A stretch of 64,000 nt of DNA. Origin: Liquidambar formosana (Eukaryota; Streptophyta; Magnoliopsida; Saxifragales; Altingiaceae). Position 1 is the stretch's first letter; each line of letters starts with the position of its first letter. Shown in pieces: positions 35,889 to 47,900 of the stretch. Made by a program: the position numbers and the translations under genes. The stretch is from positions 27,446,717 to 27,510,716 of the forward strand of contig CM077828.1 in assembly GCA_039720395.1 (NCBI GenBank). Direction: 5' to 3'. The notes under the pieces were generated by a model. It was not told the DNA's origin and searched no databases. It saw nothing but the letters and a program-made list of their open reading frames with translations.

Positions 35889-36478
35889 CCTTGAGGGCAG
35901 TGGTGGAGTCAGACCATTAGTCTTGTAGGGTCAAGACTTAAGATTAATAATAAATATTTTAGAAATTTTTTTTCTCAATAGCGAATAATAATGAGATTTT
36001 ATTCTTTAACTTTGTATAAGGTAAAAAAAAAATGATTATAATAAATAAAAAGGTCAAACTCATCAAATTTTCGGGTCAAAAGAGCAACTAGAGGGTTAAA
36101 ATAAATTTTTTTGAGGGGTTAAATAAAAATTAGTAGGGTCATATTTTTAAATACACATAACTTAGTTCAAGGAAAAAAAAGAAAGAAAGAAAAAACAACA
36201 GAAGGTCAGGAGTGTCAATTGCCCTCTTGACCCCCCCTCCCTCAACAACAAAAGGTCAGGAGTGTCAATTGCCCTCTTGACCCCCCCTCCCTCCGCCCCT
36301 GCTTAAGGGGTGGACCGATCTTGGTTTCAACTTTCACTACTCCCCCTCAAGGCCACACTCATAGATTTTGACCTGTAATTACCTAGTGTATATGGGATGA
36401 GAGAATTGCATTTGCCCAGGGTATTAGTTAGGTGTAAAGTATTAGAAACCTCTTGATATCTAAAAATAAAATAAAAAA
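35889..36478 (+). mobile_element. SINE-like retroposon, interrupted by a hAT element
   Basis: A 16-bp TSD, TTAATCTTCTAAGGAA, flanks it at 35873..35888 and 36479..36494. Removing the nested hAT (35898..36301 plus one TSD copy) leaves a body of about 180 bp. That body contains TTGGTTTCAAC, a weak box-B-like motif, and ends CTTGATATCTAAAAATAAAA with an A-rich tail directly before the right TSD. The 3' part is shared with the sequence near 61,850-62,010. The structure fits a tRNA-derived SINE. It does not code. Confidence 0.82.
35898..36301. mobile_element. hAT-type MITE nested in the SINE
   Basis: A 404-bp element starts CAGTGGTGGAGTCAG and ends, reverse-complemented, CAGGGGCGGAGGGAGG. The 8-bp flanks CTTGAGGG (35890..35897) and CTTAAGGG (36302..36309) match at 7 of 8. 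A 50-bp unit around GGTCAGGAGTGTCAATTGCC is tandemly duplicated just inside the right end (about 36,200-36,298). Confidence 0.82.
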
Positions 36479-38176
36479 TTAATCTTCTAAGGAAATGACG
36501 ATTTGTTTTCTCATCTCCTTTTTGTTGCTATCATGGTAAGTTGTGCAAACACCGGTTCAAAGCTTTATAATTTAACAAAAGCAAGTTATTAAAAGGCGTA
36601 GTTGTGAATAAAATAATATTAAATCCTTTAATAGCATATGAAATGTAGCTCCCAAATGAATAAAATAATATTAATTCATCAAAAACAAATTGCAGCTAGT
36701 TGTATCATTTTAGCATTTTGGCATTGTGTGAATATGTCAAAATATAGCATTTTAGCATTGTAGCATATTTGAATAATTACGTTGGTATATTAAATTTGGC
36801 AGGTACCATTGAAAATGACCTAACCTACCGACAATACTTGTACAAGACTTTATTATTGATCTAATGTATTTAAAAATGAAGCTTGTTGTATTGACAAATA
36901 TATCGATTTATTAATATTGAAGGGAAAATAACCTTGTTATAAAATCTTTTGAAAAGTCTAATGAAGAATAATTGTCCAAGCATTAGAACTTAGTAGTTAG
37001 TACAAAAAAAATTTAGAATTTGAAATAAAAAATAACTAAATAACATTGTCACCTAATAATTATTATACATTTAGTGGTTTTTTAATTATGATGGATAGTG
37101 ATGTGTTGAACCAAAACCAAACGGACACTAGTGGTCCATAATAGGCCAATCATGTGAAGGAATGTAAATTAGCTTCATTAAATGGGTGAGTGCATTTTTG
37201 CCCATTAAGTTGCAAAATTAATTAATTAATTGGGTATATAAATATTATAGATGGGGGTGGTTATTGCCATTCTTCAACTTTTTTTGCATCCCTCACTTTT
37301 TTTTTTTTTTTAATCTTCTTAAATTTTTAAGAAAAATAAAAAAAAAATTTCATGAAATTTGCGTAATTCATTAGAAAAACATTACTTTGAACACAAGTGA
37401 TCACTTTCCGTTCAAAACCAAACGTCTAATTGACAGGAAGATAAAAGGCGACTAATAGTAAAGTGAAGGAAGGTGAAAAAAAAAGATAAGAGTAAAAAAG
37501 GTTATGAGTTCATACCTCCCTTGTACCGGAGTATAAAATAAGAAAGAGTATAAAATAAGAAAGGGTTTTTACTGGACTTACTAATACTAATAAAAAGATA
37601 AAAAGAAGAAAAGGAGAAGAACTACTAATGTATAAAGCAGGCACACAGACTTGACCCTCCCTCGTACAAAAGTAAAAATAAGGAGTGCAGTGGGGGCATG
37701 ACAGCACCATTAAATGGGTAGTACAAGAAATAAAGCACATAATTCACCATGTCTATGATAATGGGAGAAAATGACTTTTCACCAGAGTGTGTGTGTGTGG
37801 CCGTTGTTTGGCCATCACTGTACAAAATCACAGCAAATTTAATCTGTTTGAAGTGCATCCTATGGTTGATATAGGATGGGGGTCATGTCAGAAGTGAGGC
37901 AGGTCAGGTGACTCCCATGATTTTTAAAGAGTAGGTTCACACGTGGGCCACACTCATTGATTGCAATTTGAATGGCTTACACACCAGATTCCTCAACTAC
38001 TCACCATCCAAATGGCAATGCTATTGTATTATTATTATTTCCTAGGAAAATGGCAATGTTATTAAAGCAGAAAAACAATGAGTGTGGTATGGTTTAGGAG
38101 AAAACAAAAACTGTGGTATGGTAAGTTAATGAAAGGTGTAAGCCTCTTTGCTTTTGAATGAAAGAAAGAGAGTGAT

Positions 38177-38215
<39 letters not shown>

Positions 38216-39691
38216 TAAACGAACTTACAAGGAATCGAAATCAAGACTTCTGTAAATTCCATATCTTTTATTGGCATAGGATGAGACATGTGACTAATCC
38301 CGAGAGCCATTGGCAGAATGCCTGATATTTCAAAGAGTGGATAGATCCAATCTAATAATAATATTCTGTAATAATAATACTGGTGGCATAATAGTTTAGT
38401 GGTAATTTGTATTTGTTGAACGAGTAATTTCAAATTCAAATTTACGAAGAAGCATTCATGGCTATTTTTCTATATAAAAGGAAATTAGGGGTAATAGTAG
38501 GTTTGATCGATTATTAAAAAATAATAATAACAACAGCGATGAATATATGTAATGATATTTAAATAGCAAAGAGTGTAATGAGAGCATGGAACTTTATTTT
38601 GTAGCCTTCCATATAAACAATACAAAAGATTACAGCTAGTACTTCCCCTGCTAGTCAAAAGATGTGTTTGTCATGAGTAAAGATCCTCAATCTGCCTTCT
38701 TTCCAATGCCTAATTGAATTGCTTCCTCCATATAATTAGACTTTATTGGCAGAATATTTTATTTTTCTATTTTTGGAATTCACCATATAATAGATCTTAT
38801 TGAATGTATTATATGTTTTAAAAAGTAACTAAGTTGAATAATTCTGTCCATCTGAAAAATTGTATTTTAATCAAATTTGGTACGACAATGATGAGGTTTT
38901 TGGAAATGTAGTAAGAAGAAAATTAATTTCAATAAAATGGTCAGAGTTATTTGAATTATTCGATCATTAAAGAAAAGACTTACCCAAGTACTCAAAAATG
39001 TTTACTTATCTAGTAGGTTCTAAATGCGTGGTCTAATTATACGTGGAAAGCATTTGGGAGGCAGAGAGAGAATTTCTCTTTGTTTCGCATGACAACCACA
39101 TAAATTTGAATTTCCAACAGGACATCCTTTCCGACATAAAATTTACAATTATTAGGTCCTTTATTCAATTACCATGACGTTGTGTGATGGACATGGAACA
39201 CGTGGACACCAATCCAACATGTCAACATCATATCATCGTCATGTTTTTTATGTTTATTATTATTATTATTATTATTATTAGTTTGGTCATAATAGGAAAA
39301 ATATACACTTATGTATTTATGTATACAATTTTACAATGTCACCCTCTCGAAAGCATTTTCCTAATGTTTTCACCTTGAATATTTTCCCTGGGCCAATTAC
39401 ATGTTGAAATTCAGTAGTTTCCAAAGCCCAAACGACCTCATCTACCCTCTTTTATCTACTTGATGACATTTTGAATATCCTTCTCCACACGATGACAGGA
39501 TGCCGCCAATTGCCGGGACTTTCCCGAGAATCAATTGAAGGGCCTCCCCATTATTTTTTATTTTTTCTGATAAGCAAGAAATTTTTTTGAACAAAGGAAG
39601 AAGCTCGCTTCAGGCTTTCAGCCTCGTCCTTCGTCACCCCCTCCTTTTGAGGGAAGGAGACAAAACAAATAAAAATAGAAATAAAAATGTT

Positions 39692-39763
39692 GGGGCATTC
39701 CGAGAATCGAACTCGGGACCTCTCGCACCCAAAGCGAGAATCATACCACTAGACCAAATGCCC
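39692..39763 (-). tRNA. tRNA-Pro (UGG)
   Basis: A 72-nt cloverleaf reads 5' GGGCATT...AATGCCC with discriminator C. The D-arm includes GGTCTAGTGGTATGA (box A). The anticodon stem CTCGC/GCGAG encloses loop TTTGGGT, giving anticodon TGG. The T-arm reads GTCCCGAGTTCGATTCTCGG (box B region). There is no intron. All stems pair, so it is likely functional. CCA is not encoded, as expected for a nuclear plant tRNA. Confidence 0.97.
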
Positions 39764-40369
39764 TGCTGGTAACATTCCATACGAAGTATCTTTTTAGCCA
39801 AATATTATGCGCAGAAGCAGTAAACAAGAGGAAAGACACAAGAGAGAGAAGACGAGGAAGAACAAAAAGCTAAAAAGACAAAGAACTAAAAACACAAAAT
39901 AAATTTTTTTTTTTCCCTCCATTGATATTTTTAAGAAAATAGCTTCTGATAATTTTGCAAAGTGCAGTCCCTAAATTTTCTCGATAAGGATGCATAAATT
40001 TTTTTAGTAATATACTTAAAATTGGCGATTAATCCACTTTTTGGTAAAATATTGGCAATTGATCAAGTAAGAGTTTTTTTAAGTCAATTAATCAAGAAGA
40101 CTAAACTTATTTATCAATTAGTCACACTTTTTTAAAAAAAGTCAGGTTTACCCTTATTATTACTAAGGGCACTCCCCTTTTTGTTATTAAGGGCACCCTA
40201 TGTAACTAACTTAACCTTTTAGTATTATAATTTTTAAAAGCTTATAACTTATAATATACATATCCATTTTTTAAAAAAATCATATTTTTGGAACCTACTT
40301 GTCGGAATCTTCGAAAAAAGATCCATATTGATTAGGTAATTATTAAAAAAATTAAAACCGTAAAATTTT

Positions 40370-40520
40370 ATTACTTGACGAATTAATAAATTTTATAATG
40401 AAGTAATAAAATTTTACTATTTTACAAAGTAGTAAAATTTTACTATTTTACTCTAAAATTTTACTACTTTACGAAATAAATTTTACAATGAAGTAGTAAA
40501 ATTTTACTACTTTACCAGGT
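40370..40520. repeat. cluster of AT-rich palindromes
   Basis: The self-complementary unit GTAAAATTTTAC and close variants occur about four times within 150 bp, spaced by TTT/ACTACT sequences. This could form cruciform or slipped structures. No function is evident. Confidence 0.7.
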
Positions 40521-40790
40521 CTTTTACAACCAGTGGAGTCCCAGAATAGATATCTGTGCAGGCAATCAGTTAAGTTGTTCAACCACTTGGTATTCACTCT
40601 TCCGTATGATTTTGAGGAACTCTGCAACTTCTTCTTCAGTCACCCCTTGCTTGACTGTTTCTTCTAGGCTTGGAATCTCACCAACCTTTTCCTTACCCTT
40701 CCTCTTTTCAGTTCTAGCTCTTTCGGGGTATAGCACCTTCTGGACCTTGTGATCCCTCCAACCTCTACTACTTATGGATATCATGTTGCA
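40520..40790 (-). mobile_element. Ty3/gypsy-type retrotransposon fragment
   Basis: Minus-strand translation gives GVTEEEVAEFLKIIRKSEYQ then VVEQLN*LPAQISILGL. This matches the conserved EFLKIIK.SEYKVVDQLNKTPA.ISIL block found between gag and protease in many plant gypsy-type elements. A stop inside the block and the lack of flanking domains or LTRs mark it as a relic. Confidence 0.6.
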
Positions 40791-41912
40791 GTATGCCGGA
40801 TGCTTGTCCTCTTATTGAAGTACTATCGCTTACTCTAGAACTAAGATCAATAGAGGAAGTGGAGCCTGGTCTTCTTTGTCTTGCCTCTACTGGGATCATG
40901 TGGTCGGGGGGCAGCAGTGGGAAGAATATGCAGGAAACAGTGCCCCGAACAAAGAAAGGCATTTGAAATATGAAATTAGGACATAAAGAACAGGTTTTTG
41001 TGTTTTGAAGGAACGGCACAGGTGTGGATTAGTTAGTAAATCAAGGACTTTTTTGTCAAAAAAAAATGTAAAATGGACTAATTGAATTAGGAAAAAAGTT
41101 AGATGACTAATTGCTAAATAAAATGTAGTTTCTTGACTAATGACCAAATCCCCCTTGTTTAATTTTTCATTAAATGGTTGATGTTATTTTATACATCTTT
41201 TATCTCCCTCACCCTTCCCACCATTGCAATTCAAAAGACGGGTCCAATACCCAATGTTAATCCTGATGCTTTCTGTGCAATCAGAGGTCTCAGGATTGAA
41301 TCTTAACCCTTTGACTATCAGGTAATCAAGGTTTCAAAGATTAGTCTGAAACCATACCCCAGACGAAACTAGGTCTAGGATATTCCTTTTTTTTTTTTTT
41401 TTTTTTTTGGGCTCTCGCACCACGGAACTTATTACAAAGTATATTTTCACCTTAACAACATAAGTTATAGCAAAACAATCATGTTGCAAACAGTTCTAGG
41501 ACAGGGAGCTTGGAGCTTAAACACTGAAAACATAATTTGTATACAAAAACAGATACATACAAAATGTGACAATTGTAACGCTAAGCTGCACCTCTCCTGT
41601 ATTTTATATGGTTATATTTAGCGTACCATTACAGTATAATGCTATCCTTTTGGATTTAAAATAAAAGCAATATAGAGCGGACCATGTTTCTAATACCACA
41701 TTTTCCTAGTTAGGGTGAAGGCAGCACCAGTCGCTCAAGTTGAAGGTGCCCAATTGAGGCCCCAAGGTAACTACCAAAAAAAAAAACACTACTCGAAGGT
41801 CTTGCCCCTTGCTGTCCAGAATTCTATCCCATCTTGGACATTATCGATTTCTGAGTCCACGATGGAAATGATGACAACAAAAATACACTGAAACTTTGGA
41901 GAATTGAAGCTT

Positions 41913-44900
41913 TCAACTGGATGGCTCATATCTGCAGACACAGTCATATATGTTTCCTTTAATCAATTTTTCTGCCAACCTCTGATTCTTCACCATCGCA
42001 AGCTGCAACACAAGTTGTTCATGTCACACGAAGAGTCTAAGAAAACTTCAACAACCTACTTTCCAACATTGCAAAGCAGTCGAGCGTTTTCAGGCATGCA
42101 ATTAGGTTGGAAACTGCCATTATGTGGGTCCCACAAAAATATTTTCTGTGAGGTAAGTCAACCTAGTTTGATGGTTAACAGCTATCTGATCTATGGCCAT
42201 ATACCATCACAATGAAAGGCCTGTTTTATTTATTCTGTTTTTTATTATTGATAATTCAAGGGAAGATGTTCTAATGGTAAGGAACACCACACTGGGTCAG
42301 TTTCAAGCAATTAACCTCAGATAATCTTATAGGAAGGATGCACCCAATGGTGAGTCCCAATCATCACGTGTGGGTATCAAATCTTACCTTCAGAGCATCG
42401 CATTTAAACCGAGCATTGAAGTTGGTATGAAGAGCTCTGCCCATCCCTTCCAAGATAATCTGCAGAGCACAAACCCCAGCATATGTTCAACCTGACATGC
42501 TTTTTCTTCCTTTCCTTTGTTCTTTTTTTTACTAAAAATAGTTTATTTTGAAGATATATGGAAAAAGAAGGGAACAAAATAAAAAGGAAAACTAAAAGAA
42601 TATAACAAATCTAATACTTCCAAAGAAGGTTTCTTGAAATAAGTATGACTAGGATTTCAGAAAATGGAAGAAAGCATCATACCAAATCAGCATCTTTTGC
42701 AGCAGCAGCAAGCTCGGAGCTGACCTGCCTTAAGTCTATGCATGGACTCCCACACCCATTCTCAACAACCATCAAAGGAACCGAAGGTGGTTTTTCTTTA
42801 GAACCATCTTGGATATTAATCATTGCATCCACAAGTAGACCTCCAGCCTCAGCCGCTCTGCGAAGAATGTCACAATGCTGTGGAATAAAAGAATAAGTCC
42901 CCTTCTTTCAATTAATAAACCGATTTCTTGAAAACGATTTCAAAGTACTCTAAAACTAAGACCATTGAGTAATGAGAGTGACAGTAAAATGGATAAGCAG
43001 TTTGTTTGAGTCATGTTAATTAATTATTTATCTCTTCGACCTGTAAAACTTCCCATCTAGTCCCTAGTCAGATGAGAGAACTCAACCACCTTTTAGTTGG
43101 AATTTCTCTCTTCTTTAAATCAATTAATAGTATTAATGAATACTAAATTATTATATCTTTATATGAACAGAACAAGGGGGTGTTTTGTCACCACATAAAT
43201 AAGAAAATATTACATTTGCTTTACACATCGGGACATGAGTTATTTAAGACTATGTATTTTGCCTTTTCCATATGGTGTCCAAACACCAATAATAAAGCAA
43301 GTAATTGTATATCTACAAAATAAAGACATATAAAAGAGATTGGATATATAATATATATAAGCAAGTAAACTACTCTCAATAATTGAGTGAGTTTTTTCCA
43401 AGATTGACATGTGAATTCTCCTATTTAATAAAACTCGAATAACAAAAAAATGCCTTCATGAAAATTTTCAAGTGCTAGAGAAAGCAAAAGATTAATTGCA
43501 TATGCTTTGTAAAACCAAATAGAATAATTTTGTTGTCATGTCCTTTCCAAGTGCCTTCTCAATTTATTGATCGAACTAGTGCATACTTGGACATGCTATA
43601 AAGTGACAAAAAGAATAAACAAACCTCATATGACTTATGATGTATTGATGAGGTTTTACAAGTCAAGAATTATGGTAAGAGACACTATATAGAAAGAGAT
43701 ATGATAGCTTTTAAGTGTTACGCAAATACACAACCTTGGCAGCCTCAGCTACAATATCAGGAAGCTCCATAGCAGTAACATCATTTAGAGCAGGAAGGGA
43801 ATTTGCAACCAGAACAACCTGCAAAAACAATGTCATCACTGGCAAAGGTAAATTGTTTTTTTTTACCTGGAATAAAGAGAACTATTTGGAAGAAAGTAAG
43901 CATAAGCCTACATATGAACATGTGTCATTTCAACAGATATCAAGGCATTCATATGCAGGAGAAGCATGAGCTTTGTCTTTAAACTAATAAATCTTCTGAT
44001 TCAGAGCATAAAGAAGGACATCAACATCTATTTAAATTCTGCAATTGCAGGCATTAAATTAATTTTGACACTATAAAGTTCCATGCTGTATTTAGAAACA
44101 TAGGACCTAAAACACATTTTGCCTGACAGGCTTAATTGTTCAGTGACCTCATTTTCATGAAAATAAAAAAAAGTGAATCCATTCAACTTGACAAAGTGGG
44201 CAAGAAATTCCCAGATGATGGGCTCTGGAATAGTCAGCCATCAACAAAGCAATTACGTTTTGGTCTCACTAGCATTGCAGAGAAACAAACTTACCTCAGT
44301 TCCACGTCGGAGGAGTTCCCGTGCAAGGGGAAGCATTCCTAAAACAATGTCAGCACCCGAATTGTCCACAAAAAGCAATGCTCTTTTATGTGGATGAGGC
44401 ATCTTGTCTCCAGACCCTAGCATTCTCCCCTTAAAGGTGTCAAAATCGTCCACCTGATCACAGGTAAATAAAAAAAATGTTCATAATCTTCAATCCAACA
44501 ATTTCTTTCTAATTCAAATTTGATATTGCTTTTTATATAGAATATATTTTCACTCTACTTGCCCGCCAAGGTCTTTGCATCTTTTTGCGACTCATTCTAT
44601 ATATTTCAATAATTGTTCCTTTATGATAGAGATCCACACAGGCACGGGATCCCCAGTCAAAGATGTTTGCAGCAAGAACACCTTCAATTAGAGTAAGCAG
44701 TCTTGTTTCCTGTAAATTAGAGAAGGTTCCAAATGATCACTATAGAATGGTGGTAAGGGTGAAAATTTGCTGGAAAGAAATGAAAAACAGATCACTGTGA
44801 TACCAAACCATTATTTATTTCAGTGGAGGATCAACCCTCACGAAAAAGAATCAAATATAATTTTAATAAGATTTATGTAAGGGAATAAATACAATAAGTG

Positions 44901-47900
44901 ATACATTCTCCATGCTACCACTATTATTGTCCTGCACTCCTACTTTCATCAAGGGAGGAGAGGAGAGGAAGGCTAATTTCATAATTAAACATACCTCACT
45001 CATGCTATCAAGCTCCATAAGAAGGTCAGGTAAAACAGCAAGTGATGCCTCATTTTCCCTGTCAAAAACAAGAAAAAAAAAATACTATAAAGAAAAAGAA
45101 ATGTCCAGAGATCAAAATATGAATGGATAAGTGCTCAACAAAGCTACAGTCAAATTTCATAATTAGTATTTTTTTTTATTATAAAAAAAAAAAAATTCAA
45201 AATGTAAAGCTAAAAACATATAATTATTTTAAAAAACATGGCACAAGATCCCCATTCAATTTCTTTATTATTTCACGAGATTAAAACTATGATGAGGGCC
45301 ACAAACCAGACATCCTACTACATAGTACATTTTTATGCATGCTACTTTATGCTCATCAATCTATATGAGATTTTAGTAACATATTGCTGCTTTAAAAACT
45401 ATGGAAGTAGAAACTTAATGCACATAATGCACATACCATATTTATGTTGAGAAATGTAATCACAAACTTGTTGCTTACAACAAATAATTAAAAAAGAAAA
45501 GAGAGAGAGAGAGAGAGAAAAACCATATAAATTTTTTATTTTTATTTTATTTTTGTAAAAAAAACATCTCCACAAAGAAATTTGCTGGTACCTCTGTTTT
45601 ATGCTTCTATAGGCATCAACGAATTGGAACTCCCTCAAGCACTCTTCCCTTAGTTCCAAAAGGTTGGCCAGTCCCAACTTTCCGTAAGCAGTGGGCTCCT
45701 CCATCAACCTATTTAACAGGTTAGAATATAAGAAGTGTAGAAACTTAGAATGTTATCCATTAAGTTGTCTAAAGAGTTCTTAACAGTAACCGTAACAGTA
45801 ATGGGGACTCTGGGACCAAAAGTTTTTCCAGAAGGATCCAGTAACAGATGGACAAGTTGACATTTGGTATTTCAGCAAAGAAACCAAAGAAAGGTGAAAA
45901 GTAAACTCCAGCACAGCAATTACAATTGTAGGCGCAATCCTCACCAATGATCGATTGGGTATTCAAAACCTTTCCAATCCCCCAACCCACCACAATTTTT
46001 TGTTCGCAAAGAAAAAACAATGCTATAAACGTGGGAGATTTATCAGAGAGTACAATCACCTTGCCAAGTGGGCAGAAAATGCACGAGCAAATGCATCACC
46101 CCTTCTTTTAGCATCATCAGTTCCGCCTTCACTTGCCACTGCCTACCATATTTCACATAAATATTCCACAGTTAGAAAGTAATCTTAGGAACTGTGCTAC
46201 TTCCGATTTTCTAGAAAAGAAAAAGGGAAAGCTATCATGAAGTAGATGAGATACTTGCAAAACTTAGGAATCTTAACACCGCAATAACATAACCAAAGAG
46301 ACTTCCAGACGATAGGTTGAATATTTTTCGATACACTCTAGTACATCTTCAGCCTTTTGTTTGTTATACAAATTTTACTTCATCAAAAAACAAAAAATAA
46401 GATAAAATCAACTGTTCATTTCTTATGCTAAGAGTTCTAGGCAATCAAATTGAGCTTTGGGTAAAACAAAATTAAAATTGACGCCTTGCTTGCAAGATTG
46501 ATTTTATTATTAATCTTGTGTTTACAGTTAATATATTTCATGTACTATTTTATCAAAGTATTTAGGAAGCCTGAAAAGACTCTAAGTCCTTTTAATTTTC
46601 AGATTCCAAGGGGTTGACATTAATCCATAATTCCATGTGTGAAAGAATAATACATAGGATTTACTCTCTTTTAGTCACTTCCAGAACTTTTGGGCTACTA
46701 TGACTACTACACTAATATCACATAGAGGGTTTACCCATATCCTATGAAGCACAGATGCTTCAAAACCCCCAACGAATCCCGTATTGTATCTGTATCAAAT
46801 ACGATATGCCTAGGATACTCGCCAATACGTATATAATACTCTCCGTATGTCTCGGAACAGTAACACACATTGCCACATCAGTCGGATGCATCTCAGATAC
46901 GTTTGGGATTCTTTTAGGGCTAGTTTGTAATTATTCATTTTTTAAATAAATAGGGGAAAATTTAAAAATACATGATACCCATATTTTGATTGAAACAATA
47001 AACCCATTTTAGTTCTGTTTCCACTATCTCTCTCCTAGGGCAACCATTGTAAAGCAATAGAGCTAAATGGCTATTTCGTAATGTTAATGTCATTTTAGTT
47101 TTTTCCTTATGAATGATGAACATAGTTGATGCTTATGGATTTGTTCTTTGTACATTAATTCTTGCATATTAATTGATTTTAAAATTTTTTAGATGTTTCA
47201 ATTTTTATTATTTTATTATTTTTATGTTTATTGTTGATGTTTTAGACTAAATATCAATATTAATATATTTATTTATTAACATATCCCCGCTGTATCGTAC
47301 CCTTTATTTTTTTAGAATTTCCAAATCAGCGTATCCGTATCAAATTGTATCCACATCGAATCGTATCTGTATCTGTGCTTCATAGCCCATATCTCTATCA
47401 AAAGTACAAATGTTGATAAGTTGGACTTGGACCTAGTTGGAAGATCCTTCAATATTCTGTTATTTGTGGTGGCCTTAATATTAGAGAGAGAGAGAGAGAG
47501 AGTACAAGTACTCCATTATTTGTGGTGCCCTAATATTAGGGGGTGGGAGAGAGAAATATCACGTTTTAGGGGTTTCATTAGGATATGATGTTTACCTTAT
47601 CAACAAGGTCTGGCAAATGCTCTGAAAGTACAGTGAACCAATACCTACAGCAAGATATACATCCAATTTATGTTAAAGAAGCAATAAACCTTCTCTCTTA
47701 AGAAGAACATGAGAGGTTTCTTTAAACAAGCAGCATATTTTCAGCATACAACTCACTCTAACTCACTGTGATCTGCAAGGTCAATAGTGTTAGGCTCGTA
47801 CCTGTCAATATGAAAGTTAATAAAAATGTCAATAATACATACAGGCATACAGCAAGATTTATTGACAAAAGGAATGGTATTAGAAGGAATAGCCAACAAC

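Larger units (their letters stand above)
34848..39691. other. interval between the PWWP gene and tRNA-Pro
   Basis: The first 400 bp are the PWWP gene leader and promoter. The interval then holds a SINE with a nested hAT element (35.9-36.5 kb), AT-rich sequence, a (TA)n run at about 38,180 and a (ATT)n run at about 39,257. No protein-coding gene is recognised. Confidence 0.55.
39764..41912. other. interval between tRNA-Pro and PANK2
   Basis: AT-rich sequence, a cluster of GTAAAATTTTAC palindromes (40.37-40.52 kb), a Ty3/gypsy fragment (40.52-40.79 kb), a poly-T tract near 41,380 and the probable PANK2 3' UTR next to 41,913. Confidence 0.5.
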
